Assembly (NCBI RefSeq): GCF_963678635.1
Contig: NC_087062.1
Coordinates: forward strand, 31,642,704-31,706,703
DNA from: Symsagittifera roscoffensis
Lineage: Eukaryota > Xenacoelomorpha > Acoela > Convolutidae
Direction of reading: 5' to 3'
DNA: 64,000 nucleotides
This document shows positions 31,283 through 45,300 of this stretch, piece after piece. The position numbers and the translations under genes were made by a program. The stretch's first letter is position 1. Every line of letters starts with the position of its first letter. The notes beneath the pieces are model-generated. The model saw only the letters and a program-made list of their open reading frames with translations, was not told the DNA's origin and ran no database searches.

Positions 31283-33543
31283 TGTAGGATTGGTAATTCA
31301 TGATGAAAATGGTTGAAAATTGCGAAATTTGATTTTAACGTAAACCGACTGTATGAACTTGTAGCAATGAAATTAAGTGATAGATAAGCTTAGTTTGAGA
31401 GCAAACAATCGTAATCGGACTTTGCACCTTGAATTTGACCTCTAGGGCGAAGAATTGGAAAAGCGCGCAAATTCTGGAACCCCCCCCCCTCGGATTGAGA
31501 ACCACTAGTCCGATTTTGATGAAAATTGGTGGGTGACTAATAGAGATGACTTTAGGCGAGCATGCAAATTTCCAGACCCCTGGAACCCCTGGGGGGCGAG
31601 TGATAATGATTTCCGAAAATGCAATTAGCACTTTTTGTAAACCGGTAACAAATGGTCAGAATGACTTCATATTGCAATATGTTATAGCCCTAGGCGAAGG
31701 AAGTTCACCACCGGGATTTTGAACGCATCCGGTTATTACTTCCGGTTTTACGCCCTATGTAAACAAAACCCACTTTTTGTTATTTCTCGACCCCTGATAA
31801 TGCTAGAAGGCTGAAACTTGGGGGGATGGTAGGTTGGGGGAAGACCTATAATGTAATAATGTTTGGACCCAATCTGGCGGCTACGTCGGAAGCTATTAGC
31901 ATTGAAAATTGAATTAGACTATTAACACCTGATAGTGATAATTGACTTGTGATTTTATTGCACCAATGTGAAGGGGGGCCAACCCAGTAGGGGGCCCCTT
32001 GTGACCCAATCCTCTCCGGAACTTCCTATGGGCTGAAAATTGCAATTTTAGGTAAAAGTGTTAATTGACCCAATATTTTCGAAAATATGGGAAGGGATGG
32101 TCCGATATGAATGAAACTTAGTGGGAATGATCTCCCATCGAAAATTAGACGTTTGGATGAGTTTGACCTCATTTGACCTTGGATGACCTCTACGAGGTAA
32201 TTTGGCATTTTGACCCCAAGACCCCCGGAATCCCCTGAAAAGCGATAAATGAGCATTGTAAGGACCCGTAAGGGGTACCTACCCACCTGGGGAGGTAAGA
32301 AGAGGCCCCTAAATCGAGAATTTTTAGTTTTGACCTATGTACCAGAGCGAAAGTGATTTTCTGTAATTAGCAAACATTGGGATCAGCTTAACCCACTCCA
32401 CTTGGACTTTCGATAAGAACGACAAACAAGTAAAAATACAGCCCCGGGCAAAAATTGGGAACAAAAATTGGGGGAAATGGGAATTTCGGGATGAAGATTT
32501 TATGAACAGCCCTAGCATATTAAATGAATTCTTGTGGTGTTTTTTTTCGGATCAAAATGGACAGGGGGAAGGGAATTAGCCAGCCCTTGGACTTAGGGGA
32601 ATAAAATTAAAAATAACCAAAACTGGAAACTTTTCAAGTATCACGGAAATTAAATTCCCGGTTGTGTGAGAATTACCCAATTCATAGAAAATGGAAAAAG
32701 TTAGGAAGAACTAAAGTAAAATCATGCAAGATGTCATTTGTCAAATACGATTGGGAGCTGATTTTGTAGTTGAACCCAATGTTTGCTCAGTATGTCCTGA
32801 TTAACTAAATGCTACCCCGATGTTTAATTAAAGCTGACCTAATTGTTGATTCAGCTGATAAGTCCTGAGTGGCAGCTAGTTAAGTTAATGTTAGTAGGGA
32901 TAGGGAACGGTACGCCTCTGACCGAACCGAAAGTGAATAAAGATAACGATACGCGATTAAGGTACAACCACCGAACTGAACAGAACAGTGATAACTACGA
33001 TTGAGAGTAGTTGGTTCTCGGTCAGAGTTAGAGAGAACAAGATTGAGATTTATAGAATTCAGACGGGTCCTGAGAGTGACTCGTGAAATTTTTAAATTGA
33101 GTTCTCCACGCGAGATTTTTAGCGAAACTTTGAGAAGCAAAGTTGAAGAGTTGTTTAGAATTGTTTATAAAGTGAACTGCAAGAGGTAGCTTTCCGGAAC
33201 TTATCGCAGATTAAATTCATTGATACTTAATAAATTGTATTTAGGCCACTTAGCGGTCCTTATACTCAGCGATTTAGCTATTTAGTTCGGAATTCAATTA
33301 CTATCCAGTTTCTTGCGATTCTTTCCGAGGAAGAGAACAGTCGAGAGCAATTGAGTAAAGGGGACGCAACCCAGTATAGTACATCGATCGACCACCAAAA
33401 TCAACCATTCAACCGAAGGGATTGTCGCCAAATACCGGATCATAGCTCACCCCTTTGCTGGTTCTGGTATTTAGGGAAGAGACTCAGTGGACAATAGAGA
33501 AGGGATATATTGGGTCCAAACAGTCAATTTCCCCAAGACGACA
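31283..33543 (+). repeat. 3' LTR of element C (2261 bp)
   Basis: Same start and end as the 5' LTR and followed by CTTTG. The part from 31681 onward is included in a tandem duplication. Confidence 0.92.
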
Positions 33544-33558
33544 CTTTGCAATGCAAAA

Positions 33559-33843
33559 TAGTTCGTACTATTTTGTACTATTTTGAAATATCCATTTTTG
33601 TGACCGGCCCCAAAAGTTTCTAAAGGCGCTTTTGGCGCCAATATATACTAGTTTTGAGGGGGGAGCACACGCCGAAAAACCTCTGATCAAATTTTTCCAA
33701 ATCAAATTTTTTGATCAAATTTTTCCAAAAAGTGTCTAAAACGCTATTTTGGTCTGTTTTTTCAAAAACTTGGCCAAATATGGACTTTCTAAAGTTTTGG
33801 GAGAGCTCGAAAATTCAATATCGTTGACCTGAGAAAATCAAAC
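33559..33843 (+). mobile_element. hAT-type MITE fragment
   Basis: Contains the family core (GGCGCTTTTGGCGCCAATAT, GAGGGGGGAGCACACGCCG) in plus orientation without termini. Element C inserted beside it. A second copy lies in the duplicated unit. Confidence 0.75.
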
Positions 33844-35983
33844 TTATAAACTTATTTAATCATTTATTATACAATAAATATATTATTATTATTATTTTTT
33901 AATAATCAAAATCTATCTCAATTTGAATTAATTTTTTTACTTAAATGGATCTCTATCAAAAATTGTCAGCGCGAGAATGTTTCGAAATTATGAAAATACT
34001 TTCGTTAAAACTGTATATTTTAGCTTGCCTGAACACCTAATTATAATTAAATAATTCTGTATTTCTGTAATTTTAATACATATAATCAATTATCAGAAAG
34101 AAATGTTATAGCCCTAGGCGAAGGAAGTTCACCACCGGGATTTTGAACGCATCCGGTTATTACTTCCGGTTTTACGCCCTATGTAAACAAAACCCACTTT
34201 TTGTTATTTCTCGACCCCTGATAATGCTAGAAGGCTGAAACTTGGGGGGATGGTAGGTTGGGGGAAGACCTATAATGTAATAATGTTTGGACCCAATCCG
34301 GCGGCTACGTCGGAAGCTATTAGCATTGAAAATTGAATTAGACTATTAACACCTGATAGTGATAATTGACTTGTGATTTTATTGCACCAATGTGAAGGGG
34401 GGCCAACCCAGTAGGGGGCCCCTTGTGACCCAATCCTCTCCGGAACTTCCTATGGGCTGAAAATTGCAATTTTAGGTAAAAGTGTTAATTGACCCAATAT
34501 TTTCGAAAATATGGGAAGGGATGGTCCGATATGAATGAAACTTAGTGGGAATGATCTCCCATCGAAAATTAGACGTTTGGATGAGTTTGACCTCATTTGA
34601 CCTTGGATGACCTCTACGAGGTAATTTGGCATTTTGACCCCAAGACCCCCGGAATCCCCTGAAAAGCGATAAATGAGCATTGTAAGGACCCGTAAGGGGT
34701 ACCTACCCACCTGGGGAGGTAAGAAGAGGCCCCTAAATCGAGAATTTTTAGTTTTGACCTATGTACCAGAGCGAAAGTGATTTTCTGTAATTAGCAAACA
34801 TTGGGATCAGCTTAACCCACTCCACTTGGACTTTCGATAAGAACGACAAACAAGTAAAAATACAGCCCCGGGCAAAAATTGGGAACAAAAATTGGGGGAA
34901 ATGGGAATTTCGGGATGAAGATTTTATGAACAGCCCTAGCATATTAAATGAATTCTTGTGGTGTTTTTTTTTCGGATCAAAATGGACAGGGGGAAGGGAA
35001 TTAGCCAGCCCTTGGACTTAGGGGAATAAAATTAAAAATAACCAAAACTGGAAACTTTTCAAGTATCACGGAAATTAAATTCCCGGTTGTGTGAGAATTA
35101 CCCAATTCATAGAAAATGGAAAAAGTTAGGAAGAACTAAAGTAAAATCATGCAAGGTGTCATTTGTCAAATACGATTGGGAGCTGATTTTGTAGTTGAAC
35201 CCAATGTTTGCTCAGTATGTCCTGATTAACTAAATGCTACCCCGATGTTTAATTAAAGCTGACCTAATTGTTGATTCAGCTGATAAGTCCTGAGTGGCAG
35301 CTAGTTAAGTTAATGTTAGTAGGGATAGGGAACGGTACGCCTCTGACCGAACCGAAAGTGAATAAAGATAACGATACGCGATTAAGGTACAACCACCGAA
35401 CTGAACAGAACAGTGATAACTACGATTGAGAGTAGTTGGTTCTCGGTCAGAGTTAGAGAGAACAAGATTGAGATTTATAGAATTCAGACGGGTCCTGAGA
35501 GTGACTCGTGAAATTTTTAAATTGAGTTCTCCACGCGAGATTTTTAGCGAAACTTTGAGAAGCAAAGTTGAAGAGTTGTTTAGAATTGTTTATAAAGTGA
35601 ACTGCAAGAGGTAGCTTTCCGGAACTTATCGCAGATTAAATTCATTGATACTTAATAAATTGTATTTAGGCCACTTAGCGGTCCTTATACTCAGCGATTT
35701 AGCTATTTAGTTCGGAATTCAATTACTATCCAGTTTCTTGCGATTCTTTCCGAGGAAGAGAACAGTCGAGAGCAATTGAGTAAAGGGGACGCAACCCAGT
35801 ATAGTACATCGATCGACCACCAAAATCAACCATTCAACCGAAGGGATTGTCGCCAAATACCGGATCATAGCTCACCCCTTTGCTGGTTCTGGTATTTAGG
35901 GAAGAGACTCAGTGGACAATAGAGAAGGGATATATTGGGTCCAAACAGTCAATTTCCCCAAGACGACACTTTGCAATGCAAAA

Positions 35984-36268
35984 TAGTTCGTACTATTTTG
36001 TACTATTTTGAAATATCCATTTTTGTGACCGGCCCCAAAAGTTTCTAAAGGCGCTTTTGGCGCCAATATATACTAGTTTTGAGGGGGGAGCACACGCCGA
36101 AAAACCTCTGATCAAATTTTTCCAAATCAAATTTTTTGATCAAATTTTTCCAAAAAGTGTCTAAAACGCTATTTTGGTCTGTTTTTTCAAAAACTTGGCC
36201 AAATATGGACTTTCTAAAGTTTTGGGAGAGCTCGAAAATTCAATATCGTTGACCTGAGAAAATCAAAC
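35984..36268 (+). mobile_element. hAT-type MITE fragment, duplicated copy
   Basis: Same as 33559-33843, carried along by the tandem duplication. Confidence 0.75.
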
Positions 36269-36529
36269 TTATAAACTTATTTAATCATTTATTATACAAT
36301 AAATATATTATTATTATTATTTTTTAATAATCAAAATCTATCTCAATTTGAATTAATTTTTTTACTTAAATGGATCTCTATCAAAAATTGTCAGCGCGAG
36401 AATGTTTCGAAATTATGAAAATACTTTCGTTAAAACTGTATATTTTAGCTTGCCTGAACACCTAATTATAATTAAATAATTCTGTATTTCTGTAATTTTA
36501 ATACATATAATCAATTATCAGAAAGAAAT

Positions 36530-39083
36530 CTCAGATTGTGAGTCAATTTTATATCGCATTCGATTTTTCAGTCAATTTTTTCAGTGCTTTAAATGTCTTT
36601 TTGTTGCAGTATCGAGAACACTTGATTTGACCATTTTTTTTCTTAATGCGAAGTATTGATCAAATTCTTTCTTTATTCACTTTTGTCAAAACATTTCAAA
36701 AAACTATTTATGCTTTCTTTCTGCTAATATCTAACTTGAGCCAAATTGAGCTCCCATCCAACAAAACTAAAGACAAATTATTAAAAAATAGATATTTTAA
36801 ATATAATTTTGCAAATTGTTTCTGCAAGTATGATTGTGGTCCGATCTTTCTTTGCTACTTTGCAGCAACCGGCAGCAATTCATTTTTTTTGCAGTGAAAT
36901 AATAAAGTTTTGTATTACAAAGGGCGCAAAGCTAAATTTGGTCAAAGCTCGAATTGAGACGCAGGGGATTTTTTTTTTGCAAAAATGCATCAATAATTTC
37001 TGTATTTGTCATCAAAGATTACTTGAAAAGAAAGTTGAAATTCAAAAGGTAAAGTTCTCTTTTGAACGCCTTAATACCTGAAGTAAGTTTGCACTACCTT
37101 TAATGTACCTTAACTAACTTGTAAATACCTCAAACTTAATTATAATTTACCCTAAAATTTCAAAGCTTTCACTTTACCTATTTTACCTTAACTTTTTTAG
37201 TATATGTGGATCAGATTCTTTTAAAAGACAATATCATCACTAACTGTTTTCCTCCTAAACTAAAAGCTAAATAGCCTCCCACTAAAGTGAAAACTGGGAC
37301 TGTGCCTTTAGCTCTTGTTACGTCAGATGAATGCTGAAATTTTAGCTGAATTCGAGCGATGAAAGTACAGTTTTTATGACATGAAATTCCTTAACCGTAT
37401 TGGTATTTTGCTGAGTTTTGTAAAATAGCTCAGATTTTTATTCCCGAAAAGGTGAAACGAAGATCTGAACCAAGTAAAATTGAAATAAATTGTGGGGAAT
37501 AAGATTGACTTTCACCGCTTTCAGCTTTTCAATTTTTTTCACTTGAGCATTTCTATCCTTTTCAAATTTTTTGCACCGACGAGCTAACATGAGGCGTCAT
37601 TATTTTCCGACTAGGTTGGCGTGTGTTGTGTTGTGTTGTGTTATGCTAGCGCGTGCAATCAATAGAGAGGTAAAAGGTGGCATACGTAAATATATTTTTC
37701 AATATAAAACAGGCTAGCGAGAAAAAATGTACACAGCAAAGCTAGCGACACAAAATGTGCGCGAATACATTTTCCTACTATTTATCTCAGATAATAAAAT
37801 TCGAAATGGAAACTGTTAATGAAAAGGCAACAATACAATACCTGCAACCCTTTTAACCATTTCACTGTGTTTCTGCACTTTATTTTGGTTAAATAAAATA
37901 AATGTTGCCTTAAGGTTTCTCGGCGTACTTGAATGTTAATTGCGGACGGATTACTAAGCAGTTTTTCATTTTCCAACCCTACATTTTTGCGCTTTTTGCC
38001 TTAGACAAGCGCTATTGAGTTTGTAGTTGATTTATATTTTCCCGTCGATTTTATAAAAATGTAAAAAGCAAAAAATGGGATGGCCCGTTGAATTTGAGTC
38101 GGCGGATTTTCCCGCTGAGCTTGTTGAATATTTGATGATGTCCAAAATTATCCCGCATCAGCTTATCTGTACAGACTTCGATGAAAACAATCAGAGAGAT
38201 GATAAACATTTTTGCTTTGTTTCATTCTGCTGCAAATGAAAAAGGGGATTAGTCTTTTGATACTTTTTGATTTATTGGCGGTCAAACTATGTCACAATCC
38301 GCAACTTACCTGCTGTTATGGTAATTTTTGAACCACCGTTTAAATTTATTGCACTGATTTTGAGCTCTACGGAGATATATTATCTTGTTTTTCTAAACTC
38401 CGCACACGTCACCCATGTTTGAACTATTTAATTTAATCAAAATTTACTAATTAATGTTACCATGCTCTTTCAATTTTTATTACCTGGCCTATTTGTCTCG
38501 CAGACAGAAGTTAATCACCATCACTACTTTGATAGCTATTTCCTTTAGAAAAAAAACTTTGGAGCGATTTAACGGTTTTCAAAACATTTGGTATAAACTC
38601 TGCCTCGAATTAGGAATTTAATTAATTTTCCCTCCCAGGAAAACATTATGTTATTTTTCCACAATTTTGTTTACGAACCGAGACTTCAACAGGAAACCAA
38701 TTGGCATTTTACTTCCGGGAAAAGGATGACGTTGTGAACCTTTTATTCTCTTCTTTTATTCTGCAGGCAACAGTTGGTATCTTTGTCGGTCAAAGATAAA
38801 ACATAACACGTGTGCTTCTTTTTCTTTTACCAGACTGATATCTTATTACACTCCTAGGTCAAATAAACGTTTACAGGGAACAGAATTGAGAGCAACAAAA
38901 AACAAGAAGATAAATAAACGTCGCTTAAACCTTTTTTAAACTAGAAATGTCACTCATCGAAACTCTCAGAGGACAAAATTACTTTGCCATGACAATTTGA
39001 CAAACAGTTTGATTTACTAAAGCGTTATCCCCCGAGAGGCCGAAAGAACTGCAATTAAAAAGTCAATACTTTCCCAAAAGAAA
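36530..39083. other. Intergenic DNA upstream of Popeye gene
   Basis: AT-rich, with a GTGTT pentamer run (37624-37643). It must hold the promoter of the downstream gene, but I see no convincing TATA box or initiator. Confidence 0.5.
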
Positions 39084-39398
39084 ATGAGCAGCATGGCAAA
39101 TAATTCTGAGAACTCGTCACTCGTCGGCCGAGAAGGATCATCGTCTGGTTATTATTTCCATTTCTCGGAATCGCCTTGGTTTCAGTTCGTCTGCGCAGTA
39201 TTACTCACTTCGGCATTCGTCCCGCAGAGCAGAAGACTGAACCGCGGACTATGTTACGGGTTGCAGGTGCTGGCATATCTCGTGGCTGCAGTGTGGGTTT
39301 ACATGACTCATTTCGGCCTCCATGTTTTCTTCGTCTTCTTTGTTATGACGTCACTGTCTTTCGTGCAGACGCTTTACGTACTGTATCATCACATGCAG
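39084..39398 (+). CDS. bves: Popeye gene exon 1: N-terminus and three membrane segments
   Basis: ATG at 39084 with a second Met at codon 4; donor ATGCAG/GTAATT. It encodes 105 residues with the short glycosylatable N-terminus and hydrophobic stretches FVCAVLLTSAFV, GLQVLAYLVAAVWVYM and VFFVFFVMTSLSFV. Confidence 0.9.
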
Positions 39399-42300
39399 GT
39401 AATTTTCAAATTTTTGTTTCGGAGCATAAATCAAGACTTCATTTTAAAAGTTACATATAGAGAAAAATATCCTTATTAACATGAAGAACCCTCAATTTAG
39501 TAACAAACGTTATAGGTTTTTGCCTCAGTTGAGAAAAAAGAAATTGATAATTTAACGTAGGGCTAGACGAAAATTGAATGTGCTCATTTTTTATTATAAA
39601 GGTGTGGAAGTTCCTCGGGTTGACGTCCATATACAATTAAATTACAGTTTCTTATATGGAGGCTATCGAAAAAACCTTTCTTATGATTACCATAGAAGGA
39701 AATTGTATGATAAACATCTTTGCAATCAAGTTTTGTTTCCAGAAAGTATACTAAATTGTTTTGAATATCAAATATTGCAAACTTGTGACAGTTTTTACCA
39801 AACGAGGCCAACTATGGCATCAAAAAATCTTTTTGAGCAAATATTGATTATTATACAACGTTTAATTATGAACATTGTTTGATATTTTTGCATTTTTGCA
39901 TTGTTTGCACTTTTTTCTGTGGAAAAAGTTAAAAAATTGCGGTAAAACGTTCTCTCCCTTCTTGGTTGTAAGCTTCTTTCTTTTTTTTTGATATTTTGGG
40001 TCTAAAATGTAGTCTAGAATGAGCTTTTTACACAATCAATCCGAAAATTACAAGCAAGTGTTTTCTGTATAAAGACAAATAACGTTTTTTGTTTTTATGT
40101 AAAAACGTTAAAAAACAGGTGAAAAAAACGAGCTGTTTTCAACCACTGATTTTTTTAAGTAAAAATGTTCTAGCCAAATACAGAAAAAAAATACGTTTCT
40201 TTTGTACATAAACGTATACAGCTCTGTGTGCAAATCCAAAAATCAATTTACATGGCATATATCACCAAATGCATTTTATCTGCGTTTTAGCTGTCTATTA
40301 CACTCTGGGTTTTCTTTTACAGCAAACTTTCAAAATTTTCATTAATGGAAAAATGCTTGTCATGAAACTTCATAGTATCAAAAATATATTTATTATACAA
40401 TTTAGTAATATATTATTGATTGAAAGTATCAAAAAATAAATTTATTATACAATTTAGTAGCATATTCTTGATTAAAAGTATGGCAAAATTTTATTTTGTT
40501 ACTGATAAAAAACCTTCTATTAAACTTCATGGTATGGAAAAAAGCTGATTTCGTTTAGATAAAACTTTTTCAATCTATGAAATGGCATGAAATTGTATAA
40601 TAAACCTTCATTTTATAGTATTAAACTGTATAAAAGCATTTCTTGTCAACACGGGTCAAAATAACTTAACTTCAAGTTGAAACAAAACTACTTGATTTTT
40701 TGTTTAAATCAAAACAACAAAAAATTCCAGTGTATTTGCAAGTAGCTCTGATCGTTCCTATAATAATAACATTTTCAAACGTTTTTGTAAATAAAAACAG
40801 TATGGTCAGCTTTTTTCCAGTTTTTTATAGCGGAAAGGAGTTTTACTCAACCAAAGTTAGTTGAAAGTATTCATTGTATTCATTTATTTTAGTATCTTTC
40901 TCTCTAGTATGTTTACTTGCTAGTTCTTTTAGTTAAGATTTGCATATCATCAATACCTAATCAAAATGATCTCATGCCTGAGCGTTTTTAAAAGGACTCG
41001 TGGACCATTTTTGACGCTTCAAATGACGAAAAAAGTTCAACATGAACTGTCACTTGATCTTTATAATAATTGACGAGTGGAGTGGAAGGAACGCTCATAG
41101 GAAACTAGTTGCTTGAACAAGAAACATATGTTTTGCAAATGAGTGGGGGCTAGTTGCTTAAGAATCTATTGACCGTTTATGTTCAAGTGATTGCTTGTGG
41201 TAGTAGTTTTTGAGTTCTATCGTATTGACTATGTAATTTTTTTTTGATTAGTTATAGGGAAAGTTAGCGATGATTTTGCGTTGCATACACGATAAACAAC
41301 GGGAGAAAACCCATGTTTTCTTCTAAACATATTTCAAAAAAACCATAGCTATACGACAACATACGAAAAACTTTACTTGAAAAATGCTGATTCCATTTTT
41401 ATGATTCATTTTGTAAAGGTAATTGTAGCCAATTAATTCATCACTCTAAATTCATGATGGATGCTTTTAATCTCTCTCGCTGCACGTTCAAAAAATCACA
41501 CTTACTTGAGGATGAAAAATAGTCTATTTTCACTCTTTTATTTTAAAACTTATTGAGATCGGAAACTTTTTTACCAACCGACTGGCAAAATTTGTTTTAT
41601 TTTTATTGTTCAATTGTGGAATTTCTTTTTGCTAAAAAAAATTAGCAATAATCTGATTGTTCTAATTGGTGTAATTTGCATTTTCACTGAAAGTTATTGT
41701 GAACCATATCGCACCTCTATTCAGTCTAAGTTAGTCTTCGAACTAGAAAATGGTTGTTTCTTTGGGTGCAGATGAAATTTGGTTAAATAATTTTCTATAG
41801 TCAATTTTTTTAAAATTTGAAGAATGTTTGAAAAACAAGGCTACATATGCACGATTGTTCAAGACTGAGCTCAAAACGAGAAGAGCTTGTTGTTTTGCAA
41901 GTGGCAAGAATTTTCTGACCATAATTATTTAAAAAACATGAAAAAAAAATTTTTATTTTTTTTTCAACTTAATTGCTCCGACTTTCGTGAAAGTGACGGA
42001 AAATTTTAGCTTGGGCTGGTTTTTTCTTCCAGACAAATTTCGACTTATTAATGAGGAATTTCTGAAGTAAGTTTCATATCAGCTAAAAAGTAAAGTTGTC
42101 CTGAGCTGAAATTTTTTTTTTAACTTGTGATCCTTTTTCGTGAAGCTATGAGGGTTTAAAGATTGGCAATTTGGGACAATTAACGCGCGATATAAATCGC
42201 GCTACTAATGCGCGAGAATTAATCGCTCTTAGAAATTGTTCCAAGTTGGTTGAAACATGCTATTTGTAAAAATTGCTACAATAGTAGGAGCAAAATATAT

Positions 42301-45300
42301 CAATTTGTACTTAATATGGCATGTGGGGAGATGATTAAAAAGAATCGCAAAAAAATGTTTAATAATTTTTTCAATTTTGATTCAAAAAATGCATCTTTTT
42401 TTTCAAAAACAGGCACTCATCCATAGACCTTCAAAGTCAGTCTGATCTTTCAGGGCTTCGTCCTGATACCAGCAATCTAAATGTCTCGACTTTCGAAGAA
42501 AGTGACGGAATATTTGTGCTCGGGGTGGTTTGTTTCTCTAGACAAGCTTTGACTTATTAACCTGCCATTCTTGACAAAACTTTATTTTATCTCAGCCAAA
42601 AGTTTTGTTGTTTTAAGCTCAAAATTGAAAACACATTTTGTCTGTGTTTATTTTTTTTTGTTGTCTGTAAGTTTTAGAAGCTTAAAAATTGCCAAATTTG
42701 TCAATATCAGACAATTAACGCTTGATATGCTTCGCGCTATTAACTCGCAAGCGGACATTTAATCCGTCTTAGAAATTGTTCTAAATTAGTTGAAGCAGGC
42801 TATTTGTCAGAATTGTTACTTTACTAGGAGCGATATCTATCACTCTATGTTTTATATGGCGTGTGCGGGGATAAAAATACCGAAAGTTATTTTAAAATTT
42901 CATCAATCTTTATAGGCACTCACCGCTCCACAAGGCTGAAAAGGCAGTCCTAACATTCAAGGCTTCGACTCAATACGATTAGTTTGCTTCTATTTGAGCG
43001 CTGTGCGAAGAGAGTAATTTCAAAAACAGTCTTTATTTGAGTACAGTTGTTTTTCAAAATATAATAACACAACAAAAACTTTCGCTTCAAAAATCACTAA
43101 AACAAATAACTCCAAAAACGTGTTGAGAAATGAGATTAATAATCTTTCACTCTAGAAAAAGCATGTGAAAATAAAGTTTGACAGAGTTTTTCAAGGTTTA
43201 TTCCGAAGTGTTTTCTCCTCTCTTGATTAATAGAGTTGCTGAAACATTGATTACTTTTTTTAACTTTCTTTCGCCTTGGTATTTCCCTTTATTTTTTATT
43301 CATGCTAATTTTTTTACTCAAAAGACCTGACGACAGCAGACTTCTAAATGTTTTAAAAACAACAAGGAATTTATTTTCTTCTGCAGAAGAGGATCGAGGG
43401 AGATCCAAAGGTTCCCGCTTATGTATTAGTTTGTGACATCAGTTCTTGGCCGATCAACCTTAGATATTAGCTTAAGATGCTGAGAAGGGGAGTGCGCGTC
43501 AAAGAAAGTAATTTTTTTAAATCAAAATTCTCCAAAAAAGCCTAAAAACGGCATTTTTGACCTGTTTTTATTTTTGAAAGTTTCCTGTGGTAAAAATTAT
43601 TTTTCAAAATGGTTGTCTATAGTGTTCTGGCTCCATACTGGTCTCTAAATAAAATCTTGGACCTAAATCTGCCTCAGTTTTCCTGTAATTTTTTGAGAAA
43701 AAAAGTAAATGCATTAAAAGTTTAGTAGTGAAAATCCATATAATATGTTACATAGTTGTTTGATAATTTTGAGTAATTTTTTGTGATATTTTAGTTAATT
43801 TACCAATTTCGGAAAAGTTTATACATAAAAACTGCAGTATATACTACGAAAGCTTGTAAAATAGTATAGTGCATATTTGTACCGATAGTTTTGCATTACT
43901 AATTTTTGTTGCTCTAAAAGACTACTATAAACTCCTAACAATCAAATTTCTAGGCTTTCAAATAAGCTTTCAAGGTTTTCACTTTGGACTAGAGTAGGAA
44001 ACTTTTTTAGAAAAAGTACATCTTAGATATTGCTGAGCTATTTAATTTATTTTCCAAGTAGATTTCAAGCTATGTCTCTTTTTTTGCTCGACTTTAAGTA
44101 AAATTTTACTTTTTTATATAATTATTTATATAACCTGAAACAACCCAACGACATCTAGAAAGAAATAGAAGAAACATCAATCTCCTTTGTGTATGTTATT
44201 TTTAGGTTGTCGGAAAATATAAATTATAAAAAGGATGATTTTAAAAGCCTATTAGTTTGGTTATGCGAAACTTAAATTGCCAGACGCCTAAAAACACTCA
44301 ATTTTGTGTCTTATGGCGACTAACAAGATGATCTATATTTGTGAAGGAAATACAGGTGATGAAACGTTATACTTAGTATATATGTTACAGAAACATTTAC
44401 ATATGTTTATTATTTTTTTTATATCGGAACCTGTTTTAGCGAAACAATTAGTATGTCCTAAAACCTTTGCGTTTTCGAAACCTTTTGTTTTTAAATTCAC
44501 TAACTTTTATGTTCACTGAGTGTAACTAAATTTAAAAAAGTATATGAAATATCGCATTGAAACTTTTTGTAACTCAAAAATCTGACATTCCAATTAATGC
44601 TTGAGTTTGCGAAAATATGATTGGAAGGAAATCATTGAACTGTTTCAAAAAGCTCAATTAAGTATAAATAAAATTTATTGAGATGGCTTTTCCTAGTAAA
44701 ATCTTAGAACACACAAAACCGCTTGTATAAGGGCGAAGCGCTGATTGTTTCTACTGCCTTTTTAAGGTCTATGGAGCAAAAGTAGCCTGAAAAAAAATAA
44801 ATGCAAAAAAGAAAATGAAAAAAGCATATAAAATTTTTTTTTTGTGAAAATCATGACCCACTATATCATACAAAGTGAAAATTGATAGATTTTGCTCCTA
44901 GTAGCAAATCAATTATGGCAAATAAGCTTCCTCATTCAATTTGGAATGATTTCTAAAACGGATTAAATCTCCGCTTATGCGCTTATTGTCCCAAATTGGC
45001 CAAAAAGGTGAAATATCTTTTCAAATTTAAAATCAGGACAACAATAACTTTTAAATGATATAAAAAAATTAAGTGAAAAATGGTTAGTTAAAAAGTCGAA
45101 AAATGCTGGAAGAAAAATCATCCCGAGCGCCAAACTAGGGTTCAAAAAGCGAGTTTTTTTACGTTAAAGAATAGCTTTTTGCGTTACTCGCTCGTCATAG
45201 TTATTCCGGAAAGTTTGATATATCGATCTAATCACGACTGGAAGGACTGTAATATGATAAATCATTCGACCCTTTCTGATGATTATTTGTGGTATCTCAT

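Larger units (their letters stand above)
24406..33543 (+). mobile_element. Gypsy-type LTR retrotransposon with long LTRs, element C
   Basis: 9138 bp, LTRs of 2263 and 2261 bp starting TGTAGGATTGG and ending GACGACA, primer-binding site, polypurine tract and 5-bp target duplication CTTTG. The internal region holds a broken gag, a 1030-codon open pol frame (protease, reverse transcriptase, RNase H, start of integrase) and then a gap where the integrase core should be. It is a close relative of element D at 55033. The LTRs differ by a small percentage by eye, so it is older than element B but still young. Confidence 0.94.
31681..36529 (+). repeat. Tandem duplication of LTR end plus flank (2 x 2424 bp)
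   Basis: Unit 1 is 31681-34104, unit 2 is 34105-36529. Each holds the last 1863 bp of the element C LTR, the CTTTG site and 561 bp of flanking DNA with a MITE fragment. I see only about three differences: C/T near 31874, A/G near 32731, and one extra T in a T-run near 34968. The junction GAAATGTTATAG shares AT with both parent ends. Confidence 0.93.

Noticed and set aside
37624-37643. GTGTT pentamer run as telomere-like repeat
   Set aside because: Only about four units, a simple microsatellite. The TTAGG at 55028 and 62138 is a target duplication, not telomeric.
39574-39882. 102-codon frame in Popeye intron 1
   Set aside because: Follows the exon 1 donor, has no similarity to the family and no splice support.
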